Positions 42,132 to 54,283 of a stretch of 64,000 nt of DNA are shown here, one piece after another. Both the position numbers and the translations under genes were made by a program. Each line of letters begins with the position of its first letter. The stretch's first letter is position 1. The stretch covers positions 1 through 64,000 of the forward strand of contig NZ_AONC01000015.1 of the NCBI RefSeq assembly GCF_000585215.1. Direction: 5' to 3'. Origin of the DNA: Imhoffiella purpurea. GTDB taxonomy: Bacteria; Pseudomonadota; Gammaproteobacteria; Chromatiales; Chromatiaceae. The notes under the pieces were generated by a model that was given only the letters and a program-made list of their open reading frames with translations, was not told the DNA's origin and ran no database searches.

Positions 42132-42315
42132 GGTCGGCGTCGACACGCATCAGAGTATTGCTGCATCTGCGCTCGAGGAAGCGGGGCTGTGCCGACTCGT
42201 TCCGGTCGAGCGGTCACCGCCAAGGATGGCGACCGCCACCCGTGATGCAGGATCTCTCGGCAGTCCTTGTGCGGAGTGGTTCTGCCGGGGAGGATACGGC
42301 GCGATCGATCGACCC

Positions 42316-42534
42316 TTATCTGGCGCGGTAGACGATGCGTCCCTTGGTGAGATCGTAGGGAGTGAGTTCGACCGTGACCTTGTCGCCGGTGAGGATCCGG
42401 ATGTAGTGCTTGCGCATCTTCCCGGAAATGTGGGCGGTAACGGTATGGCCGTTCTCGAGCTGGACGCGGAAGACCGTATTCGGCAGGGTCTCAGTGACCG
42501 TGCCTTCCATTTGAATGACGTCGTCTTTGGACAT
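42316..42534 (-). CDS. infA: Translation initiation factor IF-1
   Basis: The 72-residue S1/OB-fold protein binds the ribosomal A site during initiation. [19 protein letters not shown] at the start and the [21 protein letters not shown] core are nearly invariant. It is convergent with clpA, as in Escherichia coli. The spacer from 42132 to 42315, where E. coli has serW, has no tRNA here but does contain an imperfect GCGGTC/GACCGC hairpin near 42210-42235. Confidence 0.97.
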   Translation of the reverse strand: MSKDDVIQMEGTVTETLPNTVFRVQLENGHTVTAHISGKMRKHYIRILTGDKVTVELTPYDLTKGRIVYRAR

Positions 42535-42624
42535 AGTGCTTATTCGTAGGTGAACAACTCGGCTGTCAAAGCCTGCGGAGTATACCACATCCTGTCGATG
42601 TCGCGATGCGATCGAAAGGCGCGA

Positions 42625-43383
42625 TCAGTCTACCCTCAGTTTCTCGCCACGCTCGAATCCCTTCCATTCCCGTCCGTCCCATGCCTCGATCGGGCGATAG
42701 CGTTCCTTGTAGGCCATCTTCGTGCTCTCGGCGATCCAGTAGCCCAGATAGAGATAGGGCAGTCCGAGGCGTCGCGCGAGCTCGATCTGGCCCAGGACGG
42801 CGAAGTTGCCGGGGGCCAGCTCCGACAAGGCCGGATCGAAGAAGGTGTAGACGGCGGAGAGGCCCTGTTCCAGGATGTCGGTGACCGCGACGCCGATCAG
42901 TCTGTCGGCGAGACGGAGTTCGATGAATCGGGTCGTTCCGCCCCAGGGATCGACCAGAAAGCGCCGGTAGCTGTCTTCACTGGTGTCTTCCGCCATGCTC
43001 CCGCCGGGATGCCGGTGCTCGAGATAGCGCCGATAGAGCCTTAGGTGGTCGGGTTCGAAATGTGCCGGGCGATCGCGGAGACCGATCCTCGGGGCGTTCG
43101 ATCGCCAGTTGCGCCGCTGCGAGCGATCGGGCGTGAAGCGATCGACCGGGATGCGCACGGGCACGCAGGCGTTGCATCCACGGCAGGTCGGTCGGTAGAT
43201 ATGGTCGCCGCTGCGACGGAATCCCTGGTCGATGAGCGCCTGATAGGTGGTGTTGTCGACATGGATCGTCGGGTCGACGAAGAGCGTTCTCGCCAACCGC
43301 TCCTGCAGATAGGAACATGGATGATCGGCGGTGGTGTAGAGCGCGATATACCGGCCGTGTCGAGGGGGGCTGTTGTGGGTCAT
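42625..43383 (-). CDS. bpt: Aspartate/glutamate leucyltransferase (Bpt/Ate family)
   Basis: The 252-residue enzyme adds Leu from Leu-tRNA to proteins with N-terminal Asp or Glu, making them ClpS substrates. The N-terminal ATE domain has SYLQERLARTLFVDP, and the CRGCNACVPVRIPVDRF Cys cluster is typical; the C-terminal GNAT-like domain has YLYLGYWIAESTKMAYKERY. Eukaryotic members use Arg-tRNA; bacterial members of this length are Bpt. The start is 13 bases after the aat stop. Confidence 0.93.
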   Translation of the reverse strand: MTHNSPPRHGRYIALYTTADHPCSYLQERLARTLFVDPTIHVDNTTYQALIDQGFRRSGDHIYRPTCRGCNACVPVRIPVDRFTPDRSQRRNWRSNAPRIGLRDRPAHFEPDHLRLYRRYLEHRHPGGSMAEDTSEDSYRRFLVDPWGGTTRFIELRLADRLIGVAVTDILEQGLSAVYTFFDPALSELAPGNFAVLGQIELARRLGLPYLYLGYWIAESTKMAYKERYRPIEAWDGREWKGFERGEKLRVD

Positions 43384-43396
43384 CGCGGATTCCGGC

Positions 43397-44149
43397 TCAT
43401 GGCGGTTGCGGAGCGGGGCGCTCGTGGGTCCTTGACTGGAGTGCTGTCGCCTGTTCCTTGAATCCCTCGAACCAGCTGTAATTGAAACCGGGCGAGGGGC
43501 AGTGGTCGTCGAGGAGGTTCAGGAAGGACTCGCGCGAAATCTCGACCGCACCCATCCGGACCAGATGATCGGTGCGCATCTGGCAGTCGATGATCCCGAA
43601 TTCCCAATCGGCCAGGCGTTTGCACAGATGGACGAGTGCGACCTTAGAGGCGTCGGTGGCGCGGCTGAACATGGATTCGCCGAAGAAGGCGCGGCCGACC
43701 GCGACGCCGTAGAGTCCGCCCACCAGTTCCCTGCCTCGCCATACCTCGACCGAATGGGCCAGTCCCAGCGCGTGGAGCTTCTGATAGGCCGCGATCATCT
43801 GAGGCACCAGCCAGGTTCCGCACTGATTGTCGCGCGGTCGTGCGCAGCCATCGATGACGCCGAAGAAGTCATGATCGAAGGAGACTGTGAAGTCGGGCTT
43901 GCGCAGATGCTTGCGCAGGCTGCGCGAGGTGTGGATCAGATTGGGGAAGAGGACCGTGCGGGGGTCGGGCGACCACCAGAGGATGGGGTCTCCGGCGTTG
44001 AACCAGGGAAAGATCCCGCGCCGATAGGCGTTGTGCAGCCGCCCGGGGCTCAGGTCGCCGCCGACGGCAAGCAGTCCGTTCGGCTCGCGCAGTGCGACGC
44101 GCGGGTCTGGGAAGGACTGCCGGTCGTAGGGGTCGAGTAGAGCGATCAT
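43397..44149 (-). CDS. aat: Leucyl/phenylalanyl-tRNA-protein transferase
   Basis: The 250-residue enzyme adds Leu or Phe to proteins with N-terminal Lys or Arg. The blocks FPDPRVALREPNGLLAVGGD, AYRRGIFPWFNAGDPILWWS, VEVWRGRELVGGLYGVAVG and FFGESMFSRATDASKVAL are the family signature. Products are destroyed through ClpS-ClpAP, encoded on the facing strand. Length matches the E. coli enzyme. Confidence 0.96.
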   Translation of the reverse strand: MIALLDPYDRQSFPDPRVALREPNGLLAVGGDLSPGRLHNAYRRGIFPWFNAGDPILWWSPDPRTVLFPNLIHTSRSLRKHLRKPDFTVSFDHDFFGVIDGCARPRDNQCGTWLVPQMIAAYQKLHALGLAHSVEVWRGRELVGGLYGVAVGRAFFGESMFSRATDASKVALVHLCKRLADWEFGIIDCQMRTDHLVRMGAVEISRESFLNLLDDHCPSPGFNYSWFEGFKEQATALQSRTHERPAPQPP

Positions 44150-44197
44150 CGGCTGTTCGTGTCAGGGCGAGGGACGAGGTGCCGGCGTAACGCTCCG

Positions 44198-45373
44198 TCA
44201 ATGGCTCCGATAGGGGCTGTGTGTCTGCATTGCGGCGAGGTACTCCTCCATACCGCGAACGTCCTTCTCGAGGAAGCGGGCGATGGCGGTTCGGAAGCCT
44301 GGATCGGCCACCCAGTGACCGGACCAGGTTCGGGTCGGCAGGAAGCCTCGGCTGATCTTGTGCTCACCTTGGGCACCTGGTTCGAAGCGGTCCAAACCCT
44401 GTTCGATGCAGTACTCGAGTCCCTGATAGTAACAGGCTTCGAAATGAAGGCCATGGAAATCCTCGTTGCATCCCCAATGGCGTCCATAGAGCGAGCTGTT
44501 TCCGATCAGATTGAAGGCTGCGGCGACGATGTGGCGGCCTCGATAGGCCAGGACGAGCAGCAGGCTGTCACCCATGACTTCGGCGATGGCGCGGAAGAAG
44601 TCGAGACTCAGGGTCGGAATGCCGCCCCGCTTGTCGAAGGTGCTGCAGTATAAACGGTGGAAGATGCTCCATTCCTCCTCATTGACCTCGTCGCCCCTGA
44701 TGCGTCGAAGCCGCAGCCCGGCTTCGGCGACCCGTCGGCGCTCGCGCCGGACCTGCTTGCGCTTGGCTGAGGTGAAGGTGCCGAGCATCTGGTCGAGGCT
44801 GTCGTATCCCTGATTGTGCCAGTGGAATTGACAGCCGAGACGGGTCATGAAGCCGCATCCCTCGAGCAGTCGCGTCTCTTCTTCCGCGTGGAAGAGGCAG
44901 TGGAGGGAGGAGATGCCGAGTCGTTCGGCGACTCGGGCGGCGCCCTGCAGCAGGGCACTGGCATACTGGTCCCGGGCCGGCGTCGCTCCGGTCAGGAGTC
45001 TGGGGCCGGTTGCCGGGGTATAGGGCGAGGCGATGACCAGCTTGGGGTAGTAGCGCAGGCCGTGGCGATGGTAGGCGTCTGCCCATGACCAGTCGAAGAC
45101 GAATTCGCCGTATGAATTGGTTTTGATATAGCAGGGGGCGACGGCCAGCAGGTGCTGGGCTTCGTCTCGCAGCGCGAGGTGGAGCGGGATCCATCCCAGT
45201 TCCTCGCCGACGCAGCCATGTGTCTCCATCGCGGCGAGAAATTCATGACGCAGAAAGGGGGTGTCCGGGCTGGCGAGCCGGTTCCAGTCATGCGCCGGAA
45301 TCTCGGCGATCGACGCGTGCGTCGAGACCAGATAGGGTTTTCGCGGGGTCGAGGTCGGGCCGTCCATGGCCAT
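44198..45373 (-). CDS. GNAT-superfamily protein of the DUF482 type
   Basis: The 391-residue protein belongs to a proteobacterial family of uncharacterised GNAT/FemAB-like transferases. Recognisable stretches are PFLRHEFLAAMETHGCVG near the N-terminus, YGEFVFDWSWADAYHRHG, FTSAKRKQVRRERRRVAEAG and GLHFEACYYQGLEYCIEQG. The fold is that used by aminoacyl-tRNA-dependent transferases as well as acetyltransferases, and the gene sits between trxB and aat in a minus-strand operon. Function is not known. Confidence 0.85.
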   Translation of the reverse strand: MAMDGPTSTPRKPYLVSTHASIAEIPAHDWNRLASPDTPFLRHEFLAAMETHGCVGEELGWIPLHLALRDEAQHLLAVAPCYIKTNSYGEFVFDWSWADAYHRHGLRYYPKLVIASPYTPATGPRLLTGATPARDQYASALLQGAARVAERLGISSLHCLFHAEEETRLLEGCGFMTRLGCQFHWHNQGYDSLDQMLGTFTSAKRKQVRRERRRVAEAGLRLRRIRGDEVNEEEWSIFHRLYCSTFDKRGGIPTLSLDFFRAIAEVMGDSLLLVLAYRGRHIVAAAFNLIGNSSLYGRHWGCNEDFHGLHFEACYYQGLEYCIEQGLDRFEPGAQGEHKISRGFLPTRTWSGHWVADPGFRTAIARFLEKDVRGMEEYLAAMQTHSPYRSH

Positions 45374-45418
45374 GAGATATGGGTCGGGGCGCGGGCTCCA
45401 AGTGGAGCCGGTCGCTCG

Positions 45419-46474
<1,056 letters not shown>

Positions 46475-46584
46475 CTATCGCGTAAATGTACGGTTTGCCA
46501 TAAATCACGTAAAGCCTTGTCTGCCGCCGTCCGGGCGCGGAGCGGATCCGGAGCCGCTGCCGGCATCGCGGTGGGACGAGCCTC

Positions 46585-46613
46585 TTGACAGATCCTCAAG
46601 TTAGTCGTATGTA
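46585..46613 (+). promoter_or_regulatory. Probable sigma-70 promoter of the NlpC/P60 gene
   Basis: A perfect -35 TTGACA (46585-46590) is followed after 17 bases by TATGTA (46608-46613), a poor -10. The start would be near 46620, about 37 bases before the gene. Confidence 0.5.
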
Positions 46614-46656
46614 TCTATTCAAAACAATAGATTATCATCTTGACTGCGAGTGATTT

Positions 46657-47136
46657 ATGAGGATATCTGGGGCTGGTGCTTGGGTGCCTTTCGGACTGGC
46701 GACCATGCTGATGCTGGTATCCGGCTGTTCGGGAGTCGGCAGTCGCGAGGACGGGGGGGATGCCGGGCGCAGAGCGGATCTCGTCCTCGCCGGTCTGTCC
46801 CTGATCGGCTCACCCTACGTCTATGGGGGCGAATCGCCTCGCGAAGGATTCGATTGCAGTGGTCTCACCTTCTATGCCCATCACCGAGTCGGGGTCAGTA
46901 TCCCGCGCACGGCCAAGGCGCAGAAAAAGGCGTCCAGGCCGATCCCGATCGATCGGCTGCGCTCGGGCGACATGGTGTTCTTCAAGACGGCGCCCGGTGT
47001 CTATCATGTCGGCTTGATGGTCGATCGAGAGCGCTTCGTGCATGCCTCGAGCTCGCGCAGCCGGGTCCGCCTGGCTCGTTTGAACACCCCCTATTGGCGG
47101 GCGCATTATCTGGGTGCAGGCACCTATCTCAATTGA
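46657..47136 (+). CDS. NlpC/P60 cell-wall hydrolase lipoprotein
   Basis: The 159-residue protein has a lipoprotein signal (lipobox LVSGC, Cys24) and one NlpC/P60 domain. The catalytic Cys is in REGFDCSGLTFYAH, the His in GVYHVGLMVD, and the third polar residue is probably the His in RFVHASSSRS. Such enzymes cut peptidoglycan stem peptides. Its size and domain suggest a Spr/MepS-type endopeptidase. It is transcribed divergently from trxB. Confidence 0.9.
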   Translation: MRISGAGAWVPFGLATMLMLVSGCSGVGSREDGGDAGRRADLVLAGLSLIGSPYVYGGESPREGFDCSGLTFYAHHRVGVSIPRTAKAQKKASRPIPIDRLRSGDMVFFKTAPGVYHVGLMVDRERFVHASSSRSRVRLARLNTPYWRAHYLGAGTYLN

Positions 47137-47282
47137 TCTGGGTCGCGTTCGTCCGAGGATTACTAAGTGAATGACTCGCCTTTTTCGGCCTGGTGATGCA
47201 CAATGCTGAGCGGCTCTCGGCACTCGGCCGGGAGTTTCGAGATCAGTACAACTGTGCCTAATTCCCTTTAGGAGTGACACCA

Positions 47283-47651
47283 ATGTCCGATAAGCCAATC
47301 TGCAAGAGCCGTCGCGACGCCGTCAAAGTGATGCTGGGTACCGCCGCAGCGATTCCTGTGATCAACCTGGTCGGTGTCGGCACCGCTCGCGCTCAGGCTC
47401 CTGCGAATGCCGTGGCCGCCGATGACCCGACCGCCGTGGCCCTGAAATACCATGCGGACGCCACCCAGTCCGATCGTGTCGCGGCCGCTCGCCCCGGTTT
47501 GCCCCCGGAGGAACAGCATTGCGCCAACTGCCAGTTCATGCTCCCCGACGCTGCGGGCGCAACGGACGAGTGGAAGGGCTGCCAGCTGTTCCCCGGCAAG
47601 CTGATCAACGTGAACGGCTGGTGCGCGTCCTGGACCCTTCGGGCCGGTTGA
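47283..47651 (+). CDS. hip: High-potential iron-sulfur protein (HiPIP)
   Basis: The 122-residue precursor has a Tat signal ([12 protein letters not shown], Arg10-Arg11) cut after TARA, leaving 85 residues. The four Cys ligands are in [15 protein letters not shown] and NGWCASW. The mature sequence is very like the Allochromatium vinosum protein as I recall it. In purple sulfur bacteria HiPIP carries electrons from cytochrome bc1 to the reaction center in the periplasm. AGGAG lies 10 bases before the ATG at 47283; a GTG at 47274 is in frame but closer to it. A terminator follows, so it is monocistronic. Confidence 0.97.
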   Translation: MSDKPICKSRRDAVKVMLGTAAAIPVINLVGVGTARAQAPANAVAADDPTAVALKYHADATQSDRVAAARPGLPPEEQHCANCQFMLPDAAGATDEWKGCQLFPGKLINVNGWCASWTLRAG

Positions 47652-47687
47652 TCGCCATCGAGCTCGATCCCTCGGATCGGATGCTGA

Positions 47688-47709
47688 CGGGGCCGATGGC
47701 CCCGTTTTT
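47688..47709 (+). terminator. Rho-independent terminator of hip
   Basis: CGGGGCC (47688-47694) pairs with GGCCCCG (47698-47704) around GAT, and TTTTT follows. Confidence 0.9.
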
Positions 47710-47909
47710 CGTTTACATGTGACTCTCTTCTCGCCGGAGACAGGCGGCCTTCGTTAGTATTCGAGTCGAGCCCGCCATGATATTTCGCCCTGGTCCAAGC
47801 CGTTTCCAAGGCTTTCGCCATCGCGGTTGAGCTGGGTCATGGGGAGGAATGCCCGCATGGGTGCATCCTCTCAATACAGATGTCGTAGTCGTATCGCAGT
47901 GGTATCGCC

Positions 47910-48755
47910 ATGTCTCCCGAGAGTTCGACCGAATTCGCCAATGCACGTCCCTACACCCCTCTGGACGATGTCGATCTCTCCCTGGGCTCCCGCGTCAGAC
48001 TCGCCTTTCTCAGGGGTATCGTCTGGAGCCTGATCGGGATGATCTATGCCCCACTCTTCACCGGGCTCGTGCTCCTGCTCGAGGGTGTGGGATTGGGCTA
48101 TTTCTCCTATGTCATCGCCGCCTCGGTTGCGGGTGGGGTGGGGGCCGTCCTCTATGGTGCGCGCGAGCTGGCCCTGATCAGCACCGGGTTGGGTGCGGTC
48201 GTCGGCGTCATGCTGCTGATACTGCTGTCGGGGCAGGTCTCGCTCGCCGATGTCGCGCTACTGGCCGCGGCCGTCGCGGCGACGGTCGGTCTCACCGTCG
48301 CCTTTCCCAAGCGCTGCTCGCGCCATGTGCCCGGCAAGGCCCTGGCCGGTCTGGCGACCGGCATCATCGGCGGTGCCGTCGTGGCCGTGGCCGAACCTCT
48401 GCATCCGCATCCGTTTCCGATCTTCGCCACGCTTGCCTTCGTGGTCAGCGTCAACGGCGTCCTCTATGTCTCGACGGTGCGTTGGTGGGTCGGTCTTTCC
48501 CGGCGGATACGTCTCGAATCCCATCCCTGCTATCTGATCGAGGCATTCATCATGGCGATCCTCGCGGGCGTTGCGGCCGGTAGCGTCTGGATGGTCGCCG
48601 GCCCGCTGCTGAACCTGGGCGAGGGGATGTCCCTGATCGCGAGCGAGACCATGCATCTCGAGATCCAGCAGGCGATTCTGGGCGGTCTCTTCGGCGGTGG
48701 AACGGCCGGCGTTCTGCTGGAGATCTTCCGTTTCCGCTGGGTCCACGATATCTGA
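47910..48755 (+). CDS. Polytopic membrane protein of unknown function
   Basis: The 281-residue protein has about seven hydrophobic helices after a 30-residue hydrophilic N-terminus: GIVWSLIGMIYAPLFTGLVL, VIAASVAGGVGAVLYG, LGAVVGVMLLILLSGQ, VALLAAAVAATVGLTVAF, LAGLATGIIGGAVVAVA and two more near the C-terminus. Gly-rich patches (IIGGAVVAVAEP, AILGGLFGGGTAGVLLE) could be channel-lining. I do not recognise the family. No strong ribosome binding site precedes the ATG. It lies 258 bases after hip, past a terminator. Confidence 0.75.
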   Translation: MSPESSTEFANARPYTPLDDVDLSLGSRVRLAFLRGIVWSLIGMIYAPLFTGLVLLLEGVGLGYFSYVIAASVAGGVGAVLYGARELALISTGLGAVVGVMLLILLSGQVSLADVALLAAAVAATVGLTVAFPKRCSRHVPGKALAGLATGIIGGAVVAVAEPLHPHPFPIFATLAFVVSVNGVLYVSTVRWWVGLSRRIRLESHPCYLIEAFIMAILAGVAAGSVWMVAGPLLNLGEGMSLIASETMHLEIQQAILGGLFGGGTAGVLLEIFRFRWVHDI

Positions 48756-48860
48756 TGACGAATTTGTTCGCCGGAGCCTGGCGCGGAATGTGTTAGCCTA
48801 AGCAGCCGACTTGGTTATTGTCGTCGTCTCGGCTCGCACTTAATTTCTCATTCCTGGTTC

Positions 48861-49481
48861 ATGGCAAGAAGCAAATCCAGTCGACGCTGGCTCGATCGCC
48901 ACGTCAACGATCCCTTCGTCAAGCGCTCTCAGCTCGACGGCTACCGTTCGCGGGCCGCCTACAAGCTGCTCGAGCTCCAGGAGAAGGACCGTCTGCTCGC
49001 TTCCGGGATGCGCGTGGTCGATCTCGGCGCAGCCCCTGGCAGCTGGTCGCAGATCGCGGCGCAACTGGTCGGGGACAAGGGGCGCGTCATCGCGCTGGAC
49101 ATCCTGCCGATGGAGCCGCTCGCCGGGGTCGAGATCCTCCAGGGCGATTTCCGCGAGGAAGCGATCCTGGTTTCGCTGCGCGAGATGCTGGGTCAGGATC
49201 CTTTGGATCTGGTGATGTCCGACATGGCGCCCAATATGACGGGGACGGCCGTCGTGGATCAGAATCGCAGCATGTACCTGCTCGAGCTGGCGCTGGAACT
49301 GGCGCGCGAGCAGCTGAAACCGGGCGGAACCTTCGTGACCAAGGCATTTCAGGGCGTCGGTTTCGATGCCTTTCTGCGCGACCTCCGGGGGACCTTCCGT
49401 CAGGTGGCGAGCCGCAAGCCCAAGTCCTCGCGCGCCGAGAGCCGCGAGCTCTATCTGGTCGCGAAAGGCTTTAATCGCTAG
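48861..49481 (+). CDS. rlmE: 23S rRNA (uridine2552-2'-O)-methyltransferase
   Basis: The 206-residue FtsJ/RrmJ enzyme methylates U2552 in the peptidyl-transferase loop during 50S maturation. Motifs: SKSSRRWLDRHVNDPFVK and RSRAAYKLLELQEKD, SAM site VVDLGAAPGSWSQIAAQLV, catalytic Lys-Asp-Lys-Glu in the LVMSDMAPNMTG and FVTKAFQG blocks. It is followed by ftsH after 71 bases, the conserved order; the usual divergent yhbY is not upstream. Confidence 0.95.
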   Translation: MARSKSSRRWLDRHVNDPFVKRSQLDGYRSRAAYKLLELQEKDRLLASGMRVVDLGAAPGSWSQIAAQLVGDKGRVIALDILPMEPLAGVEILQGDFREEAILVSLREMLGQDPLDLVMSDMAPNMTGTAVVDQNRSMYLLELALELAREQLKPGGTFVTKAFQGVGFDAFLRDLRGTFRQVASRKPKSSRAESRELYLVAKGFNR

Positions 49482-49552
49482 AGCGTCGGTGCTAAGTTCA
49501 CCGGTCCACCTCTGCATGCGTAAAGAAAGACAACCACTAGGGGCTATCAGCC

Positions 49553-51469
<1,917 letters not shown>

Positions 51470-51472
51470 TCC

Positions 51473-52807
51473 ATGCGTCGGTATTTCGGCACGGACGGTA
51501 TCCGCGGTCGGGTCGGCGAGGGGTGCATCACCCCGGATTTCGTCCTCAAGCTCGGCTGGGCGGCCGGGCGCGTCCTCGGCAACGGCCGAGGCAAGATCCT
51601 GATCGGCAAGGACACCCGCATCTCAGGCTATATGTTCGAGTCGGCCCTGGAGGCGGGGCTGGTGGCCTCGGGCGTCGACATTCGGCTGCTCGGTCCCATG
51701 ACGACCCCGGGCGTGGCCTATCTGACCCGTGCCTTCCGGGCCTCCGCCGGCATCGTCATCACCGCCTCGCACAATCCCTATCAGGACAACGGGATCAAAT
51801 TCTTCTCGCCCGACGGCGACAAGCTGCCGGACGAGATCGAATTGGCCATCGAGTCCGAGCTCGAGCGCCCGCTGTGTACGGTGGATTCGAGCCGTCTGGG
51901 CAAGGCGAAACGGGTCGAGGACGCCAACGGCCGCTATATCGAGTTCTGCAAGAGCACCATCCCGTCCTCGATGAATTTCCGGGATCTCAAGATCGTCGTC
52001 GATTGCGCCCATGGCGCAACCTACAACACGGCCCCTCACGTCCTCGAGGAATTGGGTGCCACGGTCGTCTCGATCGGAACCGAGCCCGACGGATTCAACA
52101 TCAATCGGGACGTCGGCTCGACCCGGCCCGAGGCGCTGTGCCAGGCCGTGGTGGCGGAGGGCGCCGATCTGGGCATCGCCTTCGACGGCGACGGCGACCG
52201 GGTGCTCATGGTCGACTCGCAAGGCCGGCTGGTCGACGGCGATCAGCTGCTCTACATCATCGCCAAGTCCCGAATGGCGGCCGACGCCATGCGCGGCGAT
52301 CTGGTCGGAACCCTGATGAGCAATCTCGGCCTCGAGCATGCGCTGCAACGTCTGGGGATCGGCTTGTTTCGCACCAAGGTCGGGGACCGCTATATCATGG
52401 AGCGGCTCAAGCACATGGACGGTATCCTCGGCGGCGAGCCCTCGGGGCACATCATCTGCCGCGACCGCACCACGACCGGCGATGGGATCGTCTCCGCCCT
52501 GCAGGTTCTCACGGCCATCGAGCGGCTCGACATGACGCTCGACGCGCTGAGCCGGGAGGTCGAGCTCTATCCTCAGGCGCTGGTCAACGTGCGTCTCGAC
52601 GGCGCCGGCAATGTGATGGATTCGACCCGGGTTCGGGAGGCGGTCGCCGAGGCCGAGCGCGAGCTCGCCGGCAGCGGGCGGGTGCTGCTGCGTCCATCGG
52701 GTACCGAGCCATTGGTTCGGGTCATGGTCGAGGGAGTCGATGCCGATCAGGTCGACCGTCTCGCCAATCGGCTCGCCGATGTGGTGCGTGACCAGATCCG
52801 AGTCTGA
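51473..52807 (+). CDS. glmM: Phosphoglucosamine mutase
   Basis: The 444-residue enzyme converts glucosamine-6-phosphate to the 1-phosphate for UDP-GlcNAc, the start of peptidoglycan and LPS synthesis. The phosphoserine is Ser99 in [17 protein letters not shown]; the metal-binding loop is [15 protein letters not shown]; the sugar loop is [10 protein letters not shown], and the phosphate loop [17 protein letters not shown]. It starts 3 bases after the ftsH stop. folP, which lies between ftsH and glmM in many gammaproteobacteria, is missing here. Confidence 0.97.
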   Translation: MRRYFGTDGIRGRVGEGCITPDFVLKLGWAAGRVLGNGRGKILIGKDTRISGYMFESALEAGLVASGVDIRLLGPMTTPGVAYLTRAFRASAGIVITASHNPYQDNGIKFFSPDGDKLPDEIELAIESELERPLCTVDSSRLGKAKRVEDANGRYIEFCKSTIPSSMNFRDLKIVVDCAHGATYNTAPHVLEELGATVVSIGTEPDGFNINRDVGSTRPEALCQAVVAEGADLGIAFDGDGDRVLMVDSQGRLVDGDQLLYIIAKSRMAADAMRGDLVGTLMSNLGLEHALQRLGIGLFRTKVGDRYIMERLKHMDGILGGEPSGHIICRDRTTTGDGIVSALQVLTAIERLDMTLDALSREVELYPQALVNVRLDGAGNVMDSTRVREAVAEAERELAGSGRVLLRPSGTEPLVRVMVEGVDADQVDRLANRLADVVRDQIRV

Positions 52808-52920
52808 GAGGCTCCTCAACCGACTCAGCTCGGCCTGGTATGTCTCCGATTGCGGGTCGATCCGGATCCGGGGGGAGACACGGCTGGGTTGTCTTTCAAT
52901 CGTTCGTTCGTGAAGAAATC

Positions 52921-53352
52921 GTGGCTACCGTCAAGAAAAGCGCCCTGGTGTCGCATTCGGCATCGCAAATGTTCGATCTCGTCTACGACGTGGGGTCCTA
53001 TCCCAAATTCCTGCCCTGGTGTCACAGCACCCGCGTTCTGTCCGAGACAGAGGAGAAGATCTGCGGCCAGATCGAGGTCGCCCGCATGGGCATCCGTCAG
53101 ACCTTCAGCACCTGCAATCGCTTCGAGCGCGATACCTGGATGACGCTCGAGCTCCTGGATGGGCCGTTCCGCAAGCTGAACGGCTGCTGGCGCTTCACCG
53201 CGCTGCGCGAGGATGCCTCCAAGGTGGAGCTGGAGCTGGAGTTCGAGTTCTCGGGCAAGCTGATCGACAAGGCCTTCGGCAGCGTCTTCAACCAGATCGC
53301 CAACACCCTGGTCGATGCCTTCTGCAAGCGTGCCGACGAGGTCTACAGATGA
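52921..53352 (+). CDS. ratA: RatA-type START-domain protein (COQ10-like)
   Basis: The 143-residue protein is a polyketide-cyclase/START-type helix-grip domain. SHSASQMFDLVYDVGSYPKF and LPWCHSTRVL, then GPFRKLNGCWRF and the C-terminal helix GSVFNQIANTLVDAFCKRAD, match RatA/YfjG and mitochondrial Coq10. RatA was described as a toxin blocking 70S assembly in Escherichia coli; the Coq10 likeness instead suggests ubiquinone handling. The start is probably the GTG at 52921. It overlaps ratB by 4 bases. Confidence 0.88.
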   Translation: MATVKKSALVSHSASQMFDLVYDVGSYPKFLPWCHSTRVLSETEEKICGQIEVARMGIRQTFSTCNRFERDTWMTLELLDGPFRKLNGCWRFTALREDASKVELELEFEFSGKLIDKAFGSVFNQIANTLVDAFCKRADEVYR

Positions 53353-53657
53353 CCGACTATCTGCAGGTCTCGGTCGCCTTCGTCGGGGCCGATGAGCAAT
53401 TCCTGCGCAATCTGGAGGTCCCCGCCGGGACCAGCGTCGAGGAGACGATCGCCCAGTCCGGCGTGCTGGCGCGTTTTCCCGAGATCGACCTGGCGGTCAA
53501 CAAGGTCGGCATCTTCGGCAAGCTCGCGAAGCTGAACCAGGTTCCCCAGGACGGCGACCGGATCGAGATCTACCGCCCGCTCATTGCCGATCCCAAGGCC
53601 GCGCGCAAACAGCGGGCGGCCGGAGCGGCAGGCGGTCGCAAGCCGGCCGCGGCCTGA
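53349..53657 (+). CDS. ratB: RatB / RnfH-family ubiquitin-like-fold protein
   Basis: The 102-residue protein has a beta-grasp fold: LQVSVAFVGADEQFLRNLEV, then AVNKVGIFGKLAKLNQVPQD and GDRIEIYRPLIADPK, the RnfH/UPF0125 signature. Some rnf clusters contain the same family, but no rnf genes are near. The ATG overlaps the ratA stop (ATGA). The C-terminus is Ala/Arg-rich. Function is unknown. Confidence 0.9.
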   Translation: MTDYLQVSVAFVGADEQFLRNLEVPAGTSVEETIAQSGVLARFPEIDLAVNKVGIFGKLAKLNQVPQDGDRIEIYRPLIADPKAARKQRAAGAAGGRKPAAA

Positions 53658-53658
53658 A

Positions 53659-54150
53659 CTAGTCCTTGGGTTCCAGACCGACCGCCTCCAGACTGCGTTT
53701 GATCAGCCCCTTGCGGTGCTCGTAGTCCGGCACGGTGACGAGGATCTCGGTCGGCTCCTGGCTCGCCTTGCGCTGGGGATCGGGGCGCATGTCGCCGGCG
53801 ATGCGCACCAGTGCGTCATCCTCGAAATAGAGCGTCAGCGAGCGTTCCTCCATCTGGTCGTGTCCGCGTTTGATCGTGTAGACGTAATCCCAGCGATTCG
53901 TATGGAAGAAGTCGATGAGCAACGGTGTGCCCAGCAGGAATTCGACCTGACGCTTGGTCATGCCGAGTTCGAGATCGTCGACCATCTGCTCGGTGATGAT
54001 ATTGCCCTGCTGAACCGTCATCTTATAGACGAAGGGCAGGTCTTCCAGAACCGATGACTGGTAGTCGTCCGGTTTCTTGTCCCGCGCGCATCCCGCAACT
54101 GCCAGGACCGCAAGCCAGCCAATGATCGGAAAATTGAGTATCTTTCGCAT
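53659..54150 (-). CDS. bamE: BamE lipoprotein of the outer-membrane assembly complex
   Basis: The 163-residue protein has a lipoprotein signal (LAVLAVAGC) and the BamE/SmpA domain: VQQGNIITEQMVDDLELGMT, then QVEFLLGTPLLIDFFHTNRW and DYVYTIKRG. It is an accessory part of the BAM machine that inserts beta-barrel proteins. A C-terminal extension of about 40 residues follows the domain. Its stop is one base from that of convergent ratB. It is divergent from fur, as in pseudomonads (fur-omlA). Confidence 0.94.
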   Translation of the reverse strand: MRKILNFPIIGWLAVLAVAGCARDKKPDDYQSSVLEDLPFVYKMTVQQGNIITEQMVDDLELGMTKRQVEFLLGTPLLIDFFHTNRWDYVYTIKRGHDQMEERSLTLYFEDDALVRIAGDMRPDPQRKASQEPTEILVTVPDYEHRKGLIKRSLEAVGLEPKD

Positions 54151-54283
54151 CTTGCTCTGATAACGACTTTGCGATAAACCGCAGCATCATACAGCAGCGC
54201 CGGTCCCCCTTGACAGGGGCGCATGGCAAGGCATGCCGTCAAGGGCCATCGAGAGCCCGACGGTACCTGACGGAGACATCCAA

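Noticed and set aside
42132-42315. tRNA gene expected between clpA and infA by synteny with E. coli serW
   Set aside because: No cloverleaf or T-loop sequence could be found in the spacer.
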